From Villigracilis sp900696595 (GTDB lineage: Bacteria; Chloroflexota; Anaerolineae; Anaerolineales; Villigracilaceae): a stretch of 21,223 bases of DNA. Made by a program: the position numbers and the translations under genes. Of the stretch, positions 6,869 through 14,597 are shown piece by piece. Each line of letters starts with the position of its first letter. Position 1 is the first letter of the stretch. The notes below the pieces were generated by a model, which was given only the letters and a program-made list of their open reading frames with translations, did no database searches and was not told the DNA's origin. The DNA is taken from positions 1-21,223 of the forward strand of contig SZPH01000053.1 of NCBI GenBank assembly GCA_030263615.1, written 5' to 3'.

Positions 6869-7798
6869 ATGAACAGTCAGGATGTAAAAAACGCCATATC
6901 CGGAGCGCTCGTGATTGACAAACCCGTGGGCATGACCTCCCACGATGTCGTGCAAGCCATAAGAAACGGAACCGGCTTGCGCCGCGCCGGTCATACCGGG
7001 ACGCTCGACCCGCGCGCTTCGGGCGTGCTGGTGATCCTTGTCGGCCCCGCCGTGCGCCTGAGCGAATACGTGTCGGCGTCGGACAAGCGCTATCAGGCAA
7101 TCATCCGCCTGGGCGGCACTACGGACACCTACGACGCCGAAGGCAAATTCACGCCCACCAAGGACCCGGCAAAAGTCACCGAGGAGGAATTCGAGGAAGC
7201 GTTGAAAACTTTCGTCGGCGAGATCGAACAAACTCCGCCGCCCTATTCCGCGGTCAAGGTTCAGGGACGAAAAGCCTATGAAATGGCGCGCAAGGGCGAA
7301 GAGGTCGCGCTCGAACCGCGCACCATCACCGTGCATCATCTTGAAGTCCTCGAATGGACTCCGCCCGAAGTGGTCATTGACGTGCATTGCTCGTCGGGCA
7401 CTTATGTCCGTTCGCTGGCGAACGACCTCGGCAAGAAGCTCGGTAGCGGGGCGTATCTCGTCGGTCTGCGCCGCACCAAGAGCGGAAAGTTCACCCTGCG
7501 CGACGCCGTGCCGTTGCGCAAATTGCAGGAAGCCTTCACCGCGGGCAACTGGTATCAATACCTGATCCCCGCCGCCGAAGCGCTGGGCGACTGGTACGCC
7601 GTCGAACTCAGCCCCGACGAAGTGGAAGCCGTGCGTCACGGGCATCGCGTCAAAGTCAAAGCCGCCGATCTCGCGCAGGAGAAAGTGCGCGGCGTCAGCA
7701 CGCAGGGAGAGTTGGTGGCGCTGATGACGCAAATGGATAACCCCGAAGACGGCTCGAAGGAATGGCAGCCGAAGAAGGTCTTCTTCACGTCGGACTAA
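6869..7798 (+). CDS. truB: tRNA pseudouridine(55) synthase TruB
   Basis: A 309-residue enzyme converting U55 to pseudouridine in the T-loop of tRNAs. The catalytic block GHTGTLDPRASG (41-52) carries the nucleophilic D47. Other TruB blocks are LVIDKPVGMTSHD near the N-terminus, YQAIIRLGGTTDTYDAEG, PPYSAVKVQGRKAYE, and SGTYVRSLANDLG. ATG 6869 is selected over an upstream GTG (6812) because AGGAGG (6856-6861) sits seven bases in front and the family start aligns there. A predicted promoter about 200 bp upstream suggests it can be transcribed independently of the nusA unit. It is followed by a palindromic repeat and a terminator-like stem. Confidence 0.96.
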   Translation: MNSQDVKNAISGALVIDKPVGMTSHDVVQAIRNGTGLRRAGHTGTLDPRASGVLVILVGPAVRLSEYVSASDKRYQAIIRLGGTTDTYDAEGKFTPTKDPAKVTEEEFEEALKTFVGEIEQTPPPYSAVKVQGRKAYEMARKGEEVALEPRTITVHHLEVLEWTPPEVVIDVHCSSGTYVRSLANDLGKKLGSGAYLVGLRRTKSGKFTLRDAVPLRKLQEAFTAGNWYQYLIPAAEALGDWYAVELSPDEVEAVRHGHRVKVKAADLAQEKVRGVSTQGELVALMTQMDNPEDGSKEWQPKKVFFTSD

Positions 7799-7804
7799 CT
7801 TACA

Positions 7805-7901
7805 TGTCATTGCGAGGGCGCTCTTGTTCTTCGCCCGAAGCAATCTCAATGCCATCGTAGGAGATTGCTTCGTCGGGAAGAGTGACCTCCTCGCAATGAC
7901 A
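7805..7901. repeat. 97-bp MITE-like palindromic repeat, copy A
   Basis: Terminal arms tgtcattgcgagg (7805-7817) and cctcgcaatgaca (7889-7901) are perfect 13-bp complements. An inner pair, gaagcaatctc (7837-7847) and gagattgcttc (7861-7871), is also perfect. The same architecture recurs at 14490-14586. It starts 6 bp after the truB stop. Similar gtcattgcgagg...gaagcaatctc repeats are, from memory, common in several bacterial phyla; there is no coding capacity. Confidence 0.9.
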
Positions 7902-7905
7902 GAAC

Positions 7906-7933
7906 GCCGCCGTTGAAGGCGGCTTTATTTTTT
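7906..7933 (+). terminator. intrinsic terminator abutting the ribF start
   Basis: gccgcc (7906-7911) pairs with ggcggc (7918-7923) around a six-base loop and is followed by tttatttttt (7924-7933). The ribF ATG begins at the next base. It could end the truB message; if so, ribF needs its own promoter or read-through. Confidence 0.65.
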
Positions 7934-8857
7934 ATGAACCATTACCGCTCTCTCGAAGAAGTCTCGCTTAAAAATTCATTTCTGACCGTCGGCGTGTTCG
8001 ACGGCGTTCATCGCGGACACCGCGAGATCGTCCACAAACTCGTAAAGGACGCCCATGCAAACGACGCGCCCGCCGTCGTGCTGACCTTCGAACCGCATCC
8101 CGCCGCGGTGTTGACCGGCAGGGAGATTCGGCTCCTGACCACTTCGGATGAACGCGCGGATTTGCTCGGCTCGTCCGGCGTGGATGTCGTCATTACCCAA
8201 CGCTTCACCCCGGACCTGGCGACTCTCTCTGCCCACGAGTATATGTCCGCGCTGAAAACGCATCTCGGACTCCGCCGCCTGCTGATCGGATACGATTTCG
8301 CATTGGGCAGGGGACGCGAGGGCAACGCTCCGCGGCTGGCGGAGATCGGCTCGGAGTTGGGATACACCGTCGAGGTAGCGCCCGCCCTGAGCGACGAAAG
8401 CGGCGTGATCTCGTCCACCGAGATTCGCAAACTGGTATCCACCGGCAACATGGAAGAGGCGTCCAAACTTCTTGGTTATCCCTATGAGATGGGCGGCGAA
8501 GTCATTCACGGCGAGGGACGCGGGAGAAAGATCAACTTTCCCACCGCGAACATCGAGTACCCGAAGCAAAAGGTAACTCCCCCGAACGGAATCTACGCCT
8601 GCTGGGCGCGGCTCGGCGGCGAAAGATTCATGGCGGCGACCAATATCGGTTTGAACCCCACATTTACGCCCGAAAGGAAAATCCCCAGCCTCGAAGCGCA
8701 TTTGCTCGACTTCGACCGCGACATTTACGGAGAGATATTAACTCTCGAATTCGTCGCTCGCTTGAGGGATGAGATTCGTTATACGACCGTCCAGGCGTTG
8801 GTCGGGCAGATCCGCAAAGATGTGGAGCAGACGCGCGAGATTTTGGGCGCGACATGA
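7934..8857 (+). CDS. ribF: bifunctional riboflavin kinase / FAD synthetase
   Basis: A 307-residue cytosolic enzyme making FMN from riboflavin and FAD from FMN. The N-terminal adenylyltransferase domain has GVFDGVHRGH (20-29, with its GXH-type nucleotide motif) and the SSTEIR motif (160-165). The C-terminal flavokinase domain (about 183-307) has GRGRKINFPTAN (195-206) and the conserved acidic E254 in SLEAHLLDF. NIGLNPTF stands where most relatives have NIGxRPTF, a minor change. ATG 7934 gives the usual MNxxRSLEE-type start. No Shine-Dalgarno is possible because the T-run of the upstream terminator touches the ATG. It overlaps the downstream NUDIX gene by 4 bp. Confidence 0.95.
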   Translation: MNHYRSLEEVSLKNSFLTVGVFDGVHRGHREIVHKLVKDAHANDAPAVVLTFEPHPAAVLTGREIRLLTTSDERADLLGSSGVDVVITQRFTPDLATLSAHEYMSALKTHLGLRRLLIGYDFALGRGREGNAPRLAEIGSELGYTVEVAPALSDESGVISSTEIRKLVSTGNMEEASKLLGYPYEMGGEVIHGEGRGRKINFPTANIEYPKQKVTPPNGIYACWARLGGERFMAATNIGLNPTFTPERKIPSLEAHLLDFDRDIYGEILTLEFVARLRDEIRYTTVQALVGQIRKDVEQTREILGAT

Positions 8858-9291
8858 AAAAACGCGCGGGCATCATCCTGATCCACGAGGGGAAACTGGC
8901 GCTGATGGAGCGCCACAAACAAGGGCGGCATTACTTCGTGTTCCCCGGCGGCGGCGTGGATGAGGGCGAGAGCGACGAAGAAGCCGCCACGCGCGAGGCG
9001 GAGGAGGAATTGGGAATCAAGGTGGAGGTTTTGCAAAAAGCGGCCACCATTCTCCGCGAAGGGAAGCGCGACCAGGTTTATTTCCTTGTGAGATGGGCGA
9101 ACGGCGAGTTTGGGACGGGAACCGGCGAAGAGTTCGGCGAAGCGGACGACTTCAACGGGACGTACAACCCGGTCTGGATGGCGCTGGATGAAGTTTTGGC
9201 GCAGAACGTCGCGCCAAAGGGGTTGGCGGAGTTGACGGTAAAGTCTTACAGTGAGGGATGGGGGCAGGAAGCGCTGATTTGGGAGGAGTAG
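8854..9291 (+). CDS. NUDIX hydrolase
   Basis: A 145-residue protein with a complete Nudix box at residues 33-55: G33, E39, R47-E48, E51-E52 and G54, matching GX5EX7REUXEEXGU. NUDIX enzymes hydrolyse nucleoside diphosphates linked to another moiety using Mg bound by the box glutamates. The substrate cannot be assigned from sequence. The overlap with ribF (ATGA, 8854-8857) implies translational coupling and perhaps a role in nucleotide or flavin-nucleotide housekeeping, which is inference. Its stop is only 11 bp from the stop of the convergent FAD oxidoreductase gene, with no room for a separate terminator. Confidence 0.93.
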   Translation: MKKRAGIILIHEGKLALMERHKQGRHYFVFPGGGVDEGESDEEAATREAEEELGIKVEVLQKAATILREGKRDQVYFLVRWANGEFGTGTGEEFGEADDFNGTYNPVWMALDEVLAQNVAPKGLAELTVKSYSEGWGQEALIWEE

Positions 9292-9302
9292 AAGGCGCGT
9301 TT

Positions 9303-10472
9303 CTATTTCCAAATATGTCCATAGCCATATTCGCCTTCAAGCAGTTTGCCTTCGGCGAAGCGGCTGAATCGAAACGGCGCGATATCCACAGTCTTCGACG
9401 CGCCGTCGAGGATCAGTTCGACCAGGCTCGCGCTCGCCGCCGGAGAAGTCTTAAAGCCAGTGCCGCTCAAACCGCAGGCGAGATAAAAGCCGCTTAGATC
9501 CGTGCCGCTATAGATGGCGCGCTGATCCGGGGTGATTCCGTCGCGTCCGACGTGGATGGAGTGCAAGCCTCCCTGTTCGATCTTCGGGATGCGCTGTACC
9601 ATGATGTCAATCAATTTTTCGAGGAAGGTCGGCGTGGGAGTCTGGTCTTCCTCGTCGGGGGCGTCGCCGCGCAGGGATTCGTCCACACCTGCGGCGAGGA
9701 TGAGCGCGCTGCCTTCGGGACGGAAGTAACACTCGAGGGCGAAGTCAATACAGGCGGGGATTTTTCCAAGCGCCGGCGGGCGGCGGAGGAAGGCGACATC
9801 GTGCGTCCAGGTCTCGAGCGGGACCTGGAGACCCGCAAGGCTTGCGACATGCTTTGCCCACGGTCCAGCCGCGTTGATCGCGATGGGCGCGCTGAAATCT
9901 CCCTTGTTCGTGGAAACGCCTGTGACTTTCCCACCCGCCGAATGAATGGCGGTCGCTTCGCAATTTTGAAGCAGCGTTGCGCCGCGACGTTTGGCGGCTT
10001 CGATGAACGAGTTGGCGGTCAGCGTCGCATCGGCATAACCGGAATCGGGCTCGAAGGCGGCGTAATCGAAATGATCCACCACAAGATCGGGGAAGAGTTC
10101 CTTCACCTCTTTTGCGGAGACGACGGAGGTGTTAATGCCGATCTTCCGCTGGTTGGCGACGTTGCCGCGCAGTTTGTCCTCGTCTTCGCGCTTCGATATC
10201 TGCACGAAGCCGGTGTTCTGAAAACCGCACTCCCCGCCCACGCGCTCGCGCCAGTTCTTGAAGTAGAGTTGATAACTCTTGAAAGTCAAATCCGATTCGG
10301 CGGCGAGGTCGTAGTGCATCCGGATCAGCCCGCTCGAATGTCCGGTCGCGCCCGAGGCGGTCGTCTTGCGCTCGAGGATGGCAGTCTTCAAGCCGCGTTC
10401 AGCGAGGTGAAAGGCGATGCCGGCGCCCATCACGCCCGCGCCGATGACAATGGCGTCGTAAGTTTGAGTCAT
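9303..10472 (-). CDS. FAD-dependent oxidoreductase, DAO family (sarcosine oxidase beta/glycine oxidase-like)
   Basis: A 389-residue flavoprotein of the D-amino-acid-oxidase superfamily. The dinucleotide-binding motif is IGAGVMGAGIAFHL (10-23) with the strand-2 acid E34. A family segment, SGATGHSSGLIRMHYD (40-55), follows, and the C-terminal flavin-binding block contains GRDGITPDQRAIYSG and GLSGTGFKTSP. Relatives oxidise secondary or tertiary amines, N-methyl glycines or D-amino acids; the substrate is not determinable here. There is no signal peptide. The minus-strand ATG (10470-10472) has AAGGAG about ten bases upstream. A TAAAAT (10516-10511) is a possible -10 without a clear -35. It is divergent from the transpeptidase cluster, with no functional link visible. 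Confidence 0.92.
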   Translation of the reverse strand: MTQTYDAIVIGAGVMGAGIAFHLAERGLKTAILERKTTASGATGHSSGLIRMHYDLAAESDLTFKSYQLYFKNWRERVGGECGFQNTGFVQISKREDEDKLRGNVANQRKIGINTSVVSAKEVKELFPDLVVDHFDYAAFEPDSGYADATLTANSFIEAAKRRGATLLQNCEATAIHSAGGKVTGVSTNKGDFSAPIAINAAGPWAKHVASLAGLQVPLETWTHDVAFLRRPPALGKIPACIDFALECYFRPEGSALILAAGVDESLRGDAPDEEDQTPTPTFLEKLIDIMVQRIPKIEQGGLHSIHVGRDGITPDQRAIYSGTDLSGFYLACGLSGTGFKTSPAASASLVELILDGASKTVDIAPFRFSRFAEGKLLEGEYGYGHIWK

Positions 10473-10601
10473 GGCAACGATCTCCTTGATGTTTTAGGGG
10501 GCATTTTTTTATTTTACCCCAATCAGTCCCGCCTCATCCCCGGCGCGGGATTTCCCTCACAAATCGCCGCCGGGCTTGCGCTATACCGATTGAAGCGAGA
10601 A

Positions 10602-10631
10602 TTGCCGATTGATGGAGTTTTTGTTTATAAT
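10602..10631 (+). promoter_or_regulatory. predicted promoter of the first L,D-transpeptidase gene
   Basis: TTGCCG (10602-10607), an 18-base spacer and a perfect TATAAT (10626-10631). The leader to the ATG at 10649 would be only about 11 nt, carrying AGGTGA (10640-10645) three bases before the start. Confidence 0.5.
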
Positions 10632-10648
10632 CTTGTTATAGGTGACCC

Positions 10649-11554
10649 ATGCACAACCAGCCCGCACATTCGAACAATCCGCCTCAGGGTGGGAATCTGC
10701 CCGGGAAACGCAAACCAACCCAGGTTCCGAAGAAAAAGAAGCGGGGTTTCATCCTGCCCCTCGCGCTGGTAATGATGGGATGCGCCGTCTTCGCCTTTGC
10801 GGCGTGGTCGGCGGTCACATCCCCCGCGCTGGCGGCGATCATCAACGGGTCGTCTGAGCCGCAGTTCGAAGCGCGGGCGCCGGGCGAATCGTTTGCGCAG
10901 GCGTATATTCCCAAGCCAACAGTTCAAGTCGTCGTCAACGAACCGGTTGCGGAGGTCATTCCGCCGACGGCGACACTCACACAGACGCCGCAGGAGGTTG
11001 TCGCCGTCCCCCCAACGGAAACCCCGCCCGCGACCGCCACAGTGGACATCGCCCCGCCGACGGCGACGCTCGAAGCGGTTGTGGTTGTGGAAAGCGGCGT
11101 GGCGGAAGCGGTCATCGTCGCCGACACGCCAACATCAGAATACGTCGCGCCGCCGACAGCGGTTGCTTATCTTCCGCCCGTCAGCGCGGGCGGAAGCGGA
11201 GGAGTTCACTGGTTCGATGTGGACCTTTCAGACCAGCGCATGTACGCCTACGAAGGCGATACGCTCGCGCGGACGTTCATCGTATCAACAGGCACATGGC
11301 AAACGCCGACATTGACCGGCAAATTCAAAGTCTGGATCAAACTGCGCTCCGCGCCGATGTCTGGTCCGGGTTACTATCTGCCCGATGTCCCCTACATCAT
11401 GTATTACGACGGCGATTACGGAATACACGGCACATACTGGCACAACAACTTCGGCGTGCCGATGAGTCACGGGTGCATCAACCTGAACATTCCCGACGCG
11501 GAATGGGCGTATAACTTCGCTTCGGTGGGGACGGTGGTAAACATACACGATTGA
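10649..11554 (+). CDS. membrane-anchored L,D-transpeptidase (YkuD)
   Basis: A 301-residue protein. It has a basic cytoplasmic N-terminus (1-32, ending KKKKR), one membrane segment (about 33-56), then an extracytoplasmic Pro/Thr/Val-rich linker (about 87-183, repeated PPTATL/PPTE units) that could span cell-wall layers. The C-terminal YkuD domain (about 186-300) has catalytic H260 (HGTYWH) and S273-H274-G275-C276. YkuD enzymes form 3-3 peptidoglycan cross-links or attach proteins, with the Cys as acyl-enzyme nucleophile; they are insensitive to most penicillins. It is first of three consecutive YkuD genes. Unlike the other two it lacks the N-terminal SH3-like domain and Tat signal, so it looks like a distinct subtype. 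Confidence 0.93.
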   Translation: MHNQPAHSNNPPQGGNLPGKRKPTQVPKKKKRGFILPLALVMMGCAVFAFAAWSAVTSPALAAIINGSSEPQFEARAPGESFAQAYIPKPTVQVVVNEPVAEVIPPTATLTQTPQEVVAVPPTETPPATATVDIAPPTATLEAVVVVESGVAEAVIVADTPTSEYVAPPTAVAYLPPVSAGGSGGVHWFDVDLSDQRMYAYEGDTLARTFIVSTGTWQTPTLTGKFKVWIKLRSAPMSGPGYYLPDVPYIMYYDGDYGIHGTYWHNNFGVPMSHGCINLNIPDAEWAYNFASVGTVVNIHD

Positions 11555-11569
11555 CGCGGCGGAACAACA

Positions 11570-11607
11570 ATTACGGATTAACCGTCATGGGTTTTGCAAT
11601 CCGTAAT
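11570..11607. repeat. 10-bp inverted repeat between transpeptidase genes
   Basis: attacggatt (11570-11579) and aatccgtaat (11598-11607) are perfect complements with an 18-nt loop. The right-arm sequence recurs at 13778-13787 downstream of the third transpeptidase. There is no T-run, so termination is doubtful. Confidence 0.65.
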
Positions 11608-11636
11608 CCGCGACGCGGAATCGCTCTTTGAACGAA

Positions 11637-12662
11637 ATGGCGACTCTTTCACGCCGAGATTTTCTAAAATTGAGCGGGCTTGGGCTTGCCGGGCTGGCGG
11701 CGCTCCCGTTCGATTTTAATTCAAGCGACCCGTTCGACCTGCAACAGGGGCGGGTGACGGCGCGCACAATCTGGATGCATGAATCGCCGTTGGCGGATTC
11801 CCCAAAAGTCAAACTCCTCCAGCGCGACTCGATCTTCGACATCAGCAACACCGCCGTCGGCGCGGACGCGGAGACGCACAACCGCATCTGGTATCAGGTC
11901 GGAGATCAGGGCTACGTTCACTCCGCCAACATACAACCGGTGCGAACGATCCTGAGTCAACCATACGCCGGCGAGATTCCCTTGGAAGGCTTGCTTGCCG
12001 AAGTCAGCGTCCCTTTTACAGACGCGTTCGTCGAAGCGTCAACGGATTCAAAGTTGGGCTATCGCATCTATTATGAGACGACGCATTGGGTCGAGGCGAT
12101 GGTCGCCGGGAAGACCGACGGTCAGCCCTGGTATGCGATCCGCGACGACAAATGGGATAAGACCTATTACGTCCGCGCCGAACACGCGCGCATCCTGCCG
12201 CCGGAGGAACTGGCGCCCATTTCGCCGGAGGTTTCGTCCCACGACAAAAAGATCGTTGTGCGGCTCGACCAGCAATTGGTTTTCGCCTACGAATTCAACA
12301 TCCCGGTCTTCGTTGTGTCAGCCTCCACAGGCGCGCGCCTGCGCAGCGGCACATACACCACGCCCGACGGAAATTTCATCACCTATTACAAGCGTCCCTC
12401 GCGTCACATGGCGGCCGGCGACATCGCCGCCAGCGGCTTCGACCTGCCCGGCGTGCCCTGGGTGCAATACATCACAAAGAACGGCATCTCATTCCACGGC
12501 ACATACTGGCATAACGACTTTGGGCGTCCGCGCTCGCACGGATGCATCAACCTCTCCATCTCCGCGGCGAAATGGCTTTATCGTTGGTCGTCGCCTTCCG
12601 TGCCGCTGAACAAGGAATTTTCCTACGGCTATACCGGGACGAAGGTGGAGATCATCGCGTAG
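11637..12662 (+). CDS. Tat-exported L,D-transpeptidase (YkuD) with SH3-like domain
   Basis: A 341-residue protein. A twin-arginine signal, SRRDFLK (5-11), is followed by a hydrophobic helix (about 12-24). A predicted SH3-like module (about 40-105, ending DQGYVHSANIQPV) and an interdomain region with YYETTHWVEAM follow. The C-terminal YkuD domain has H287 and S300-H301-G302-C303, the canonical motif. The Tat signal implies export in folded form, unusual for YkuD enzymes, most of which use Sec. ATG 11637 is preferred over TTG 11628 because it gives MATLSRRDFLKL, parallel to the next gene. No good Shine-Dalgarno or promoter is seen. It is a clear paralogue of the next gene, probably from tandem duplication. 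Confidence 0.92.
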   Translation: MATLSRRDFLKLSGLGLAGLAALPFDFNSSDPFDLQQGRVTARTIWMHESPLADSPKVKLLQRDSIFDISNTAVGADAETHNRIWYQVGDQGYVHSANIQPVRTILSQPYAGEIPLEGLLAEVSVPFTDAFVEASTDSKLGYRIYYETTHWVEAMVAGKTDGQPWYAIRDDKWDKTYYVRAEHARILPPEELAPISPEVSSHDKKIVVRLDQQLVFAYEFNIPVFVVSASTGARLRSGTYTTPDGNFITYYKRPSRHMAAGDIAASGFDLPGVPWVQYITKNGISFHGTYWHNDFGRPRSHGCINLSISAAKWLYRWSSPSVPLNKEFSYGYTGTKVEIIA

Positions 12663-12698
12663 TACCAACGGGACATTTCTTATCCCCCGCTCAAACTT

Positions 12699-12710
12699 TA
12701 TAGTTACAAT
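12699..12710 (+). promoter_or_regulatory. candidate -10 boxes of the third L,D-transpeptidase gene
   Basis: Two adjacent hexamers, TATAGT (12699-12704) and TACAAT (12705-12710), lie 12 and 6 bases before the ATG at 12717. The second would give a leaderless mRNA. No convincing -35 and no Shine-Dalgarno are present. Confidence 0.4.
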
Positions 12711-12716
12711 TCGATT

Positions 12717-13739
12717 ATGGCGACGCCTCAACTCTCCCGCCGGGATTTTTTAAAGCTGACCGCCTCCGGCGCGCTCGGGCTGGTTCTCTCCGAGTTGGGT
12801 TTGGGCTCCGCCTCAGCCGCTCCCCCCGCCTCGAAGGGACTCGCCCTCTTCAGCGGAGTCCCCATCCGGGACGCGCCCTCGGTCAAAGCCAACAAGATCG
12901 AGCTGATCGGCAAGGATCAATCCTTCGACCTTTTGGGCGAAGCGCAAGGCGATTATTTCGACAACCCGCACAATACAACCTGGTACGTCGTGGACGGCGG
13001 CTATGTCCATTCCGCGCCCGTCCTGCCGGTGGAGACAAATTACCAAAAGCCTGTTTATCAACTCCCCGAAGGCGGGCAGTTGGCGGAAGTCAGCGTGCCG
13101 TACAGCCTGACGCGATTTTCCCCGTTTTATCGTTCCAACAACGCCCACCGCATCTATTACGAATCAACGCATTGGGTGAAGAACATCGTGGTCGAGCGCG
13201 ACGAGAAGGGCGTCTGGTATGAGATCTACGACAAGGAATTGAAGGAATCCTTCTACATCCCATCCTCTAACATGCGCCTGATCCCAAACGAGGAATTGAC
13301 CCCGCTGTCGCCCGAAGTCCCCAACGAGGAAAAGTTGCTGCACGTGGACCTCAAATCCCAGATCGTGACCGCCTTCGAAGGGGACAAACTTGTGCTTTCA
13401 GCCCGCTGTTCCAGCGGACAGCGCGGCACGGATACGCCCATAGGGGAATGGCTCACTTACCACAAAGGACCGTCCATTCACATGACGAATCGCGGCGACG
13501 CGGTGGCGAACATCTACAACCTGCCCGGCGTGCCATGGACGTCCTTCTTCACCGGCTCGGGACACGCTTTTCACGGAACCTACTGGCACAACGATTACGG
13601 CCGCCAGCGCAGCAACGGATGCGTCAACCTGCCGTCGAAGGTCGCCAAATGGATCTATCGCTGGACGAACCCGGTTGTGCCATACAATGTGGATTATGTG
13701 AACCTGCCGGGTCAGGGAACGAAAGTGATCGTGGAGTAA
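12717..13739 (+). CDS. Tat-exported L,D-transpeptidase-like protein with SNGC active-site variant
   Basis: A 340-residue paralogue of the preceding gene. It has a Tat signal SRRDFLK (7-13), a hydrophobic helix and an Ala-rich cleavage region near residues 32-36. An SH3-like domain (about 42-105, GGYVHSAPVLPV) is followed by a shared middle segment (YYESTHWVKN, LTPLSPEVP) and the YkuD domain. Catalytic H286 (HGTYWH) and C302 remain, but the residue two before the Cys is Asn300 (S299-N300-G301-C302) where most YkuD proteins have His. The Cys and the first His are the triad members, so the protein may still be active, perhaps with altered rate or acceptor. It starts at ATG 12717, 54 bp after the previous stop, and has no Shine-Dalgarno. 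Confidence 0.92.
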   Translation: MATPQLSRRDFLKLTASGALGLVLSELGLGSASAAPPASKGLALFSGVPIRDAPSVKANKIELIGKDQSFDLLGEAQGDYFDNPHNTTWYVVDGGYVHSAPVLPVETNYQKPVYQLPEGGQLAEVSVPYSLTRFSPFYRSNNAHRIYYESTHWVKNIVVERDEKGVWYEIYDKELKESFYIPSSNMRLIPNEELTPLSPEVPNEEKLLHVDLKSQIVTAFEGDKLVLSARCSSGQRGTDTPIGEWLTYHKGPSIHMTNRGDAVANIYNLPGVPWTSFFTGSGHAFHGTYWHNDYGRQRSNGCVNLPSKVAKWIYRWTNPVVPYNVDYVNLPGQGTKVIVE

Positions 13740-13907
13740 GAGGTTGTTCGAGAAATGAAAAGCGATTCATGGCGCATAATCCGTAATAAGCGATAAGTAA
13801 TGAGGGATGAGTAAAAAGCGAACATTTATCAGCCGTCAGTTTGTTGGTCGTGGCGGCTGGCTCGATGGATGATGCAATCGCAAATCGAAGTATCGAAAGG
13901 ATGAGAG
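13740..13907. other. intergenic spacer with repeat fragments
   Basis: No gene is visible. It contains aatccgtaat (13778-13787), shared with the 11570-11607 foldback. An imperfect stem around 13830-13858 (cagccg/cggctg) could be a weak terminator for the transpeptidase unit, but it lacks a T-run. Confidence 0.5.
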
Positions 13908-14483
13908 ATGAACCAGATTTTTCAATTCAACCAGTATTTGCTCAAACGCCAGGTCTTTGCATTGGCTGGCACGTTCCGCGTCTTCGACCCTTCCGGCAGA
14001 CTGCTCCTGTTCAGTCAGCAGAAGATGTTCAAACTGCGCGAGGATATCCGCGTATTTGCCGACGAAGCGAAGACCCGGGAAGTCCTGGCGATCAAAGCCC
14101 GCCAGATCATTGACTTCTCCGCCGCCTTCGACGTGATTGACAGCGCGACAGGTCAAAAGGTCGGCGCCCTTCGCCGCAAAGGATTCGCATCCATGCTCCG
14201 CGACGAATGGGAGATACTCGACGTGAACGACAACGCGCGCGGAAAACTATTCGAAGACAGCATGGGGCTCGCCCTCCTGCGGCGCTTTCTGTCCGGGTTG
14301 ATCCCCCAAAACTACGACCTGTTTTTCGGCGAAACCCGTGTGGCGGATTACAAGCAAAACTTCAACCCCTTCTCCTACCAGCTGAACATTGACTTCAGCA
14401 TGGACACCGCCGGTCAATTGGATCGCCGGCTCGGAATCGCGGCCGCGATTTTACTCGCGGCGATTGAGGGACGACAGAGTTAA
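13908..14483 (+). CDS. LURP-one-related / scramblase-like beta-barrel protein
   Basis: A 191-residue protein resembling the LURP-one-related (LOR, Tubby C-terminal-like) family: an opening beta-strand pair QVFALAGTFRVFDPSGRLLLFSQ-type (15-37), FKLREDIRVF, a repeat of the fold as FDVIDSATGQKVGALRRKG, then WEILDVNDNARGKLFED, and a closing hydrophobic helix (about 174-187) that in scramblase/Tubby folds is buried in the barrel. The bacterial function is unknown; relatives bind membrane phosphoinositides or act in scrambling in eukaryotes, which need not apply here. The start ATG 13908 has GAAAGG (13895-13900) seven bases upstream; an out-of-frame ATG lies at 13901. A palindromic repeat follows 6 bp after the stop. 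The family call is by pattern, moderately sure. Confidence 0.75.
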   Translation: MNQIFQFNQYLLKRQVFALAGTFRVFDPSGRLLLFSQQKMFKLREDIRVFADEAKTREVLAIKARQIIDFSAAFDVIDSATGQKVGALRRKGFASMLRDEWEILDVNDNARGKLFEDSMGLALLRRFLSGLIPQNYDLFFGETRVADYKQNFNPFSYQLNIDFSMDTAGQLDRRLGIAAAILLAAIEGRQS

Positions 14484-14489
14484 TCTTTC

Positions 14490-14586
14490 CGTCATTGCAA
14501 GGGCGGCGTTCGTCCGCCCGAAGCAATCTCATACTTGATTGAGGATTGCTTCGGCGCGAAAAATAAGATCGCGCCTCGCAATGACG
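14490..14586. repeat. 97-bp MITE-like palindromic repeat, copy B
   Basis: Outer arms cgtcattgcaagg (14490-14502) and cctcgcaatgacg (14574-14586) match at 12 of 13 positions. Inner arms gaagcaatctc (14520-14530) and gaggattgcttc (14541-14552) match with one inserted base. It has the same length and design as copy A (7805-7901), and the middle sequence differs. It begins 6 bp after a stop codon, as copy A does. Confidence 0.9.
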
Positions 14587-14597
14587 AATCATCCCCC

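Noticed and set aside
9552..10772. 406-codon open frame antisense to the FAD oxidoreductase
   Set aside because: Shadow of a conserved flavoprotein; no recognisable domain and poor start context.
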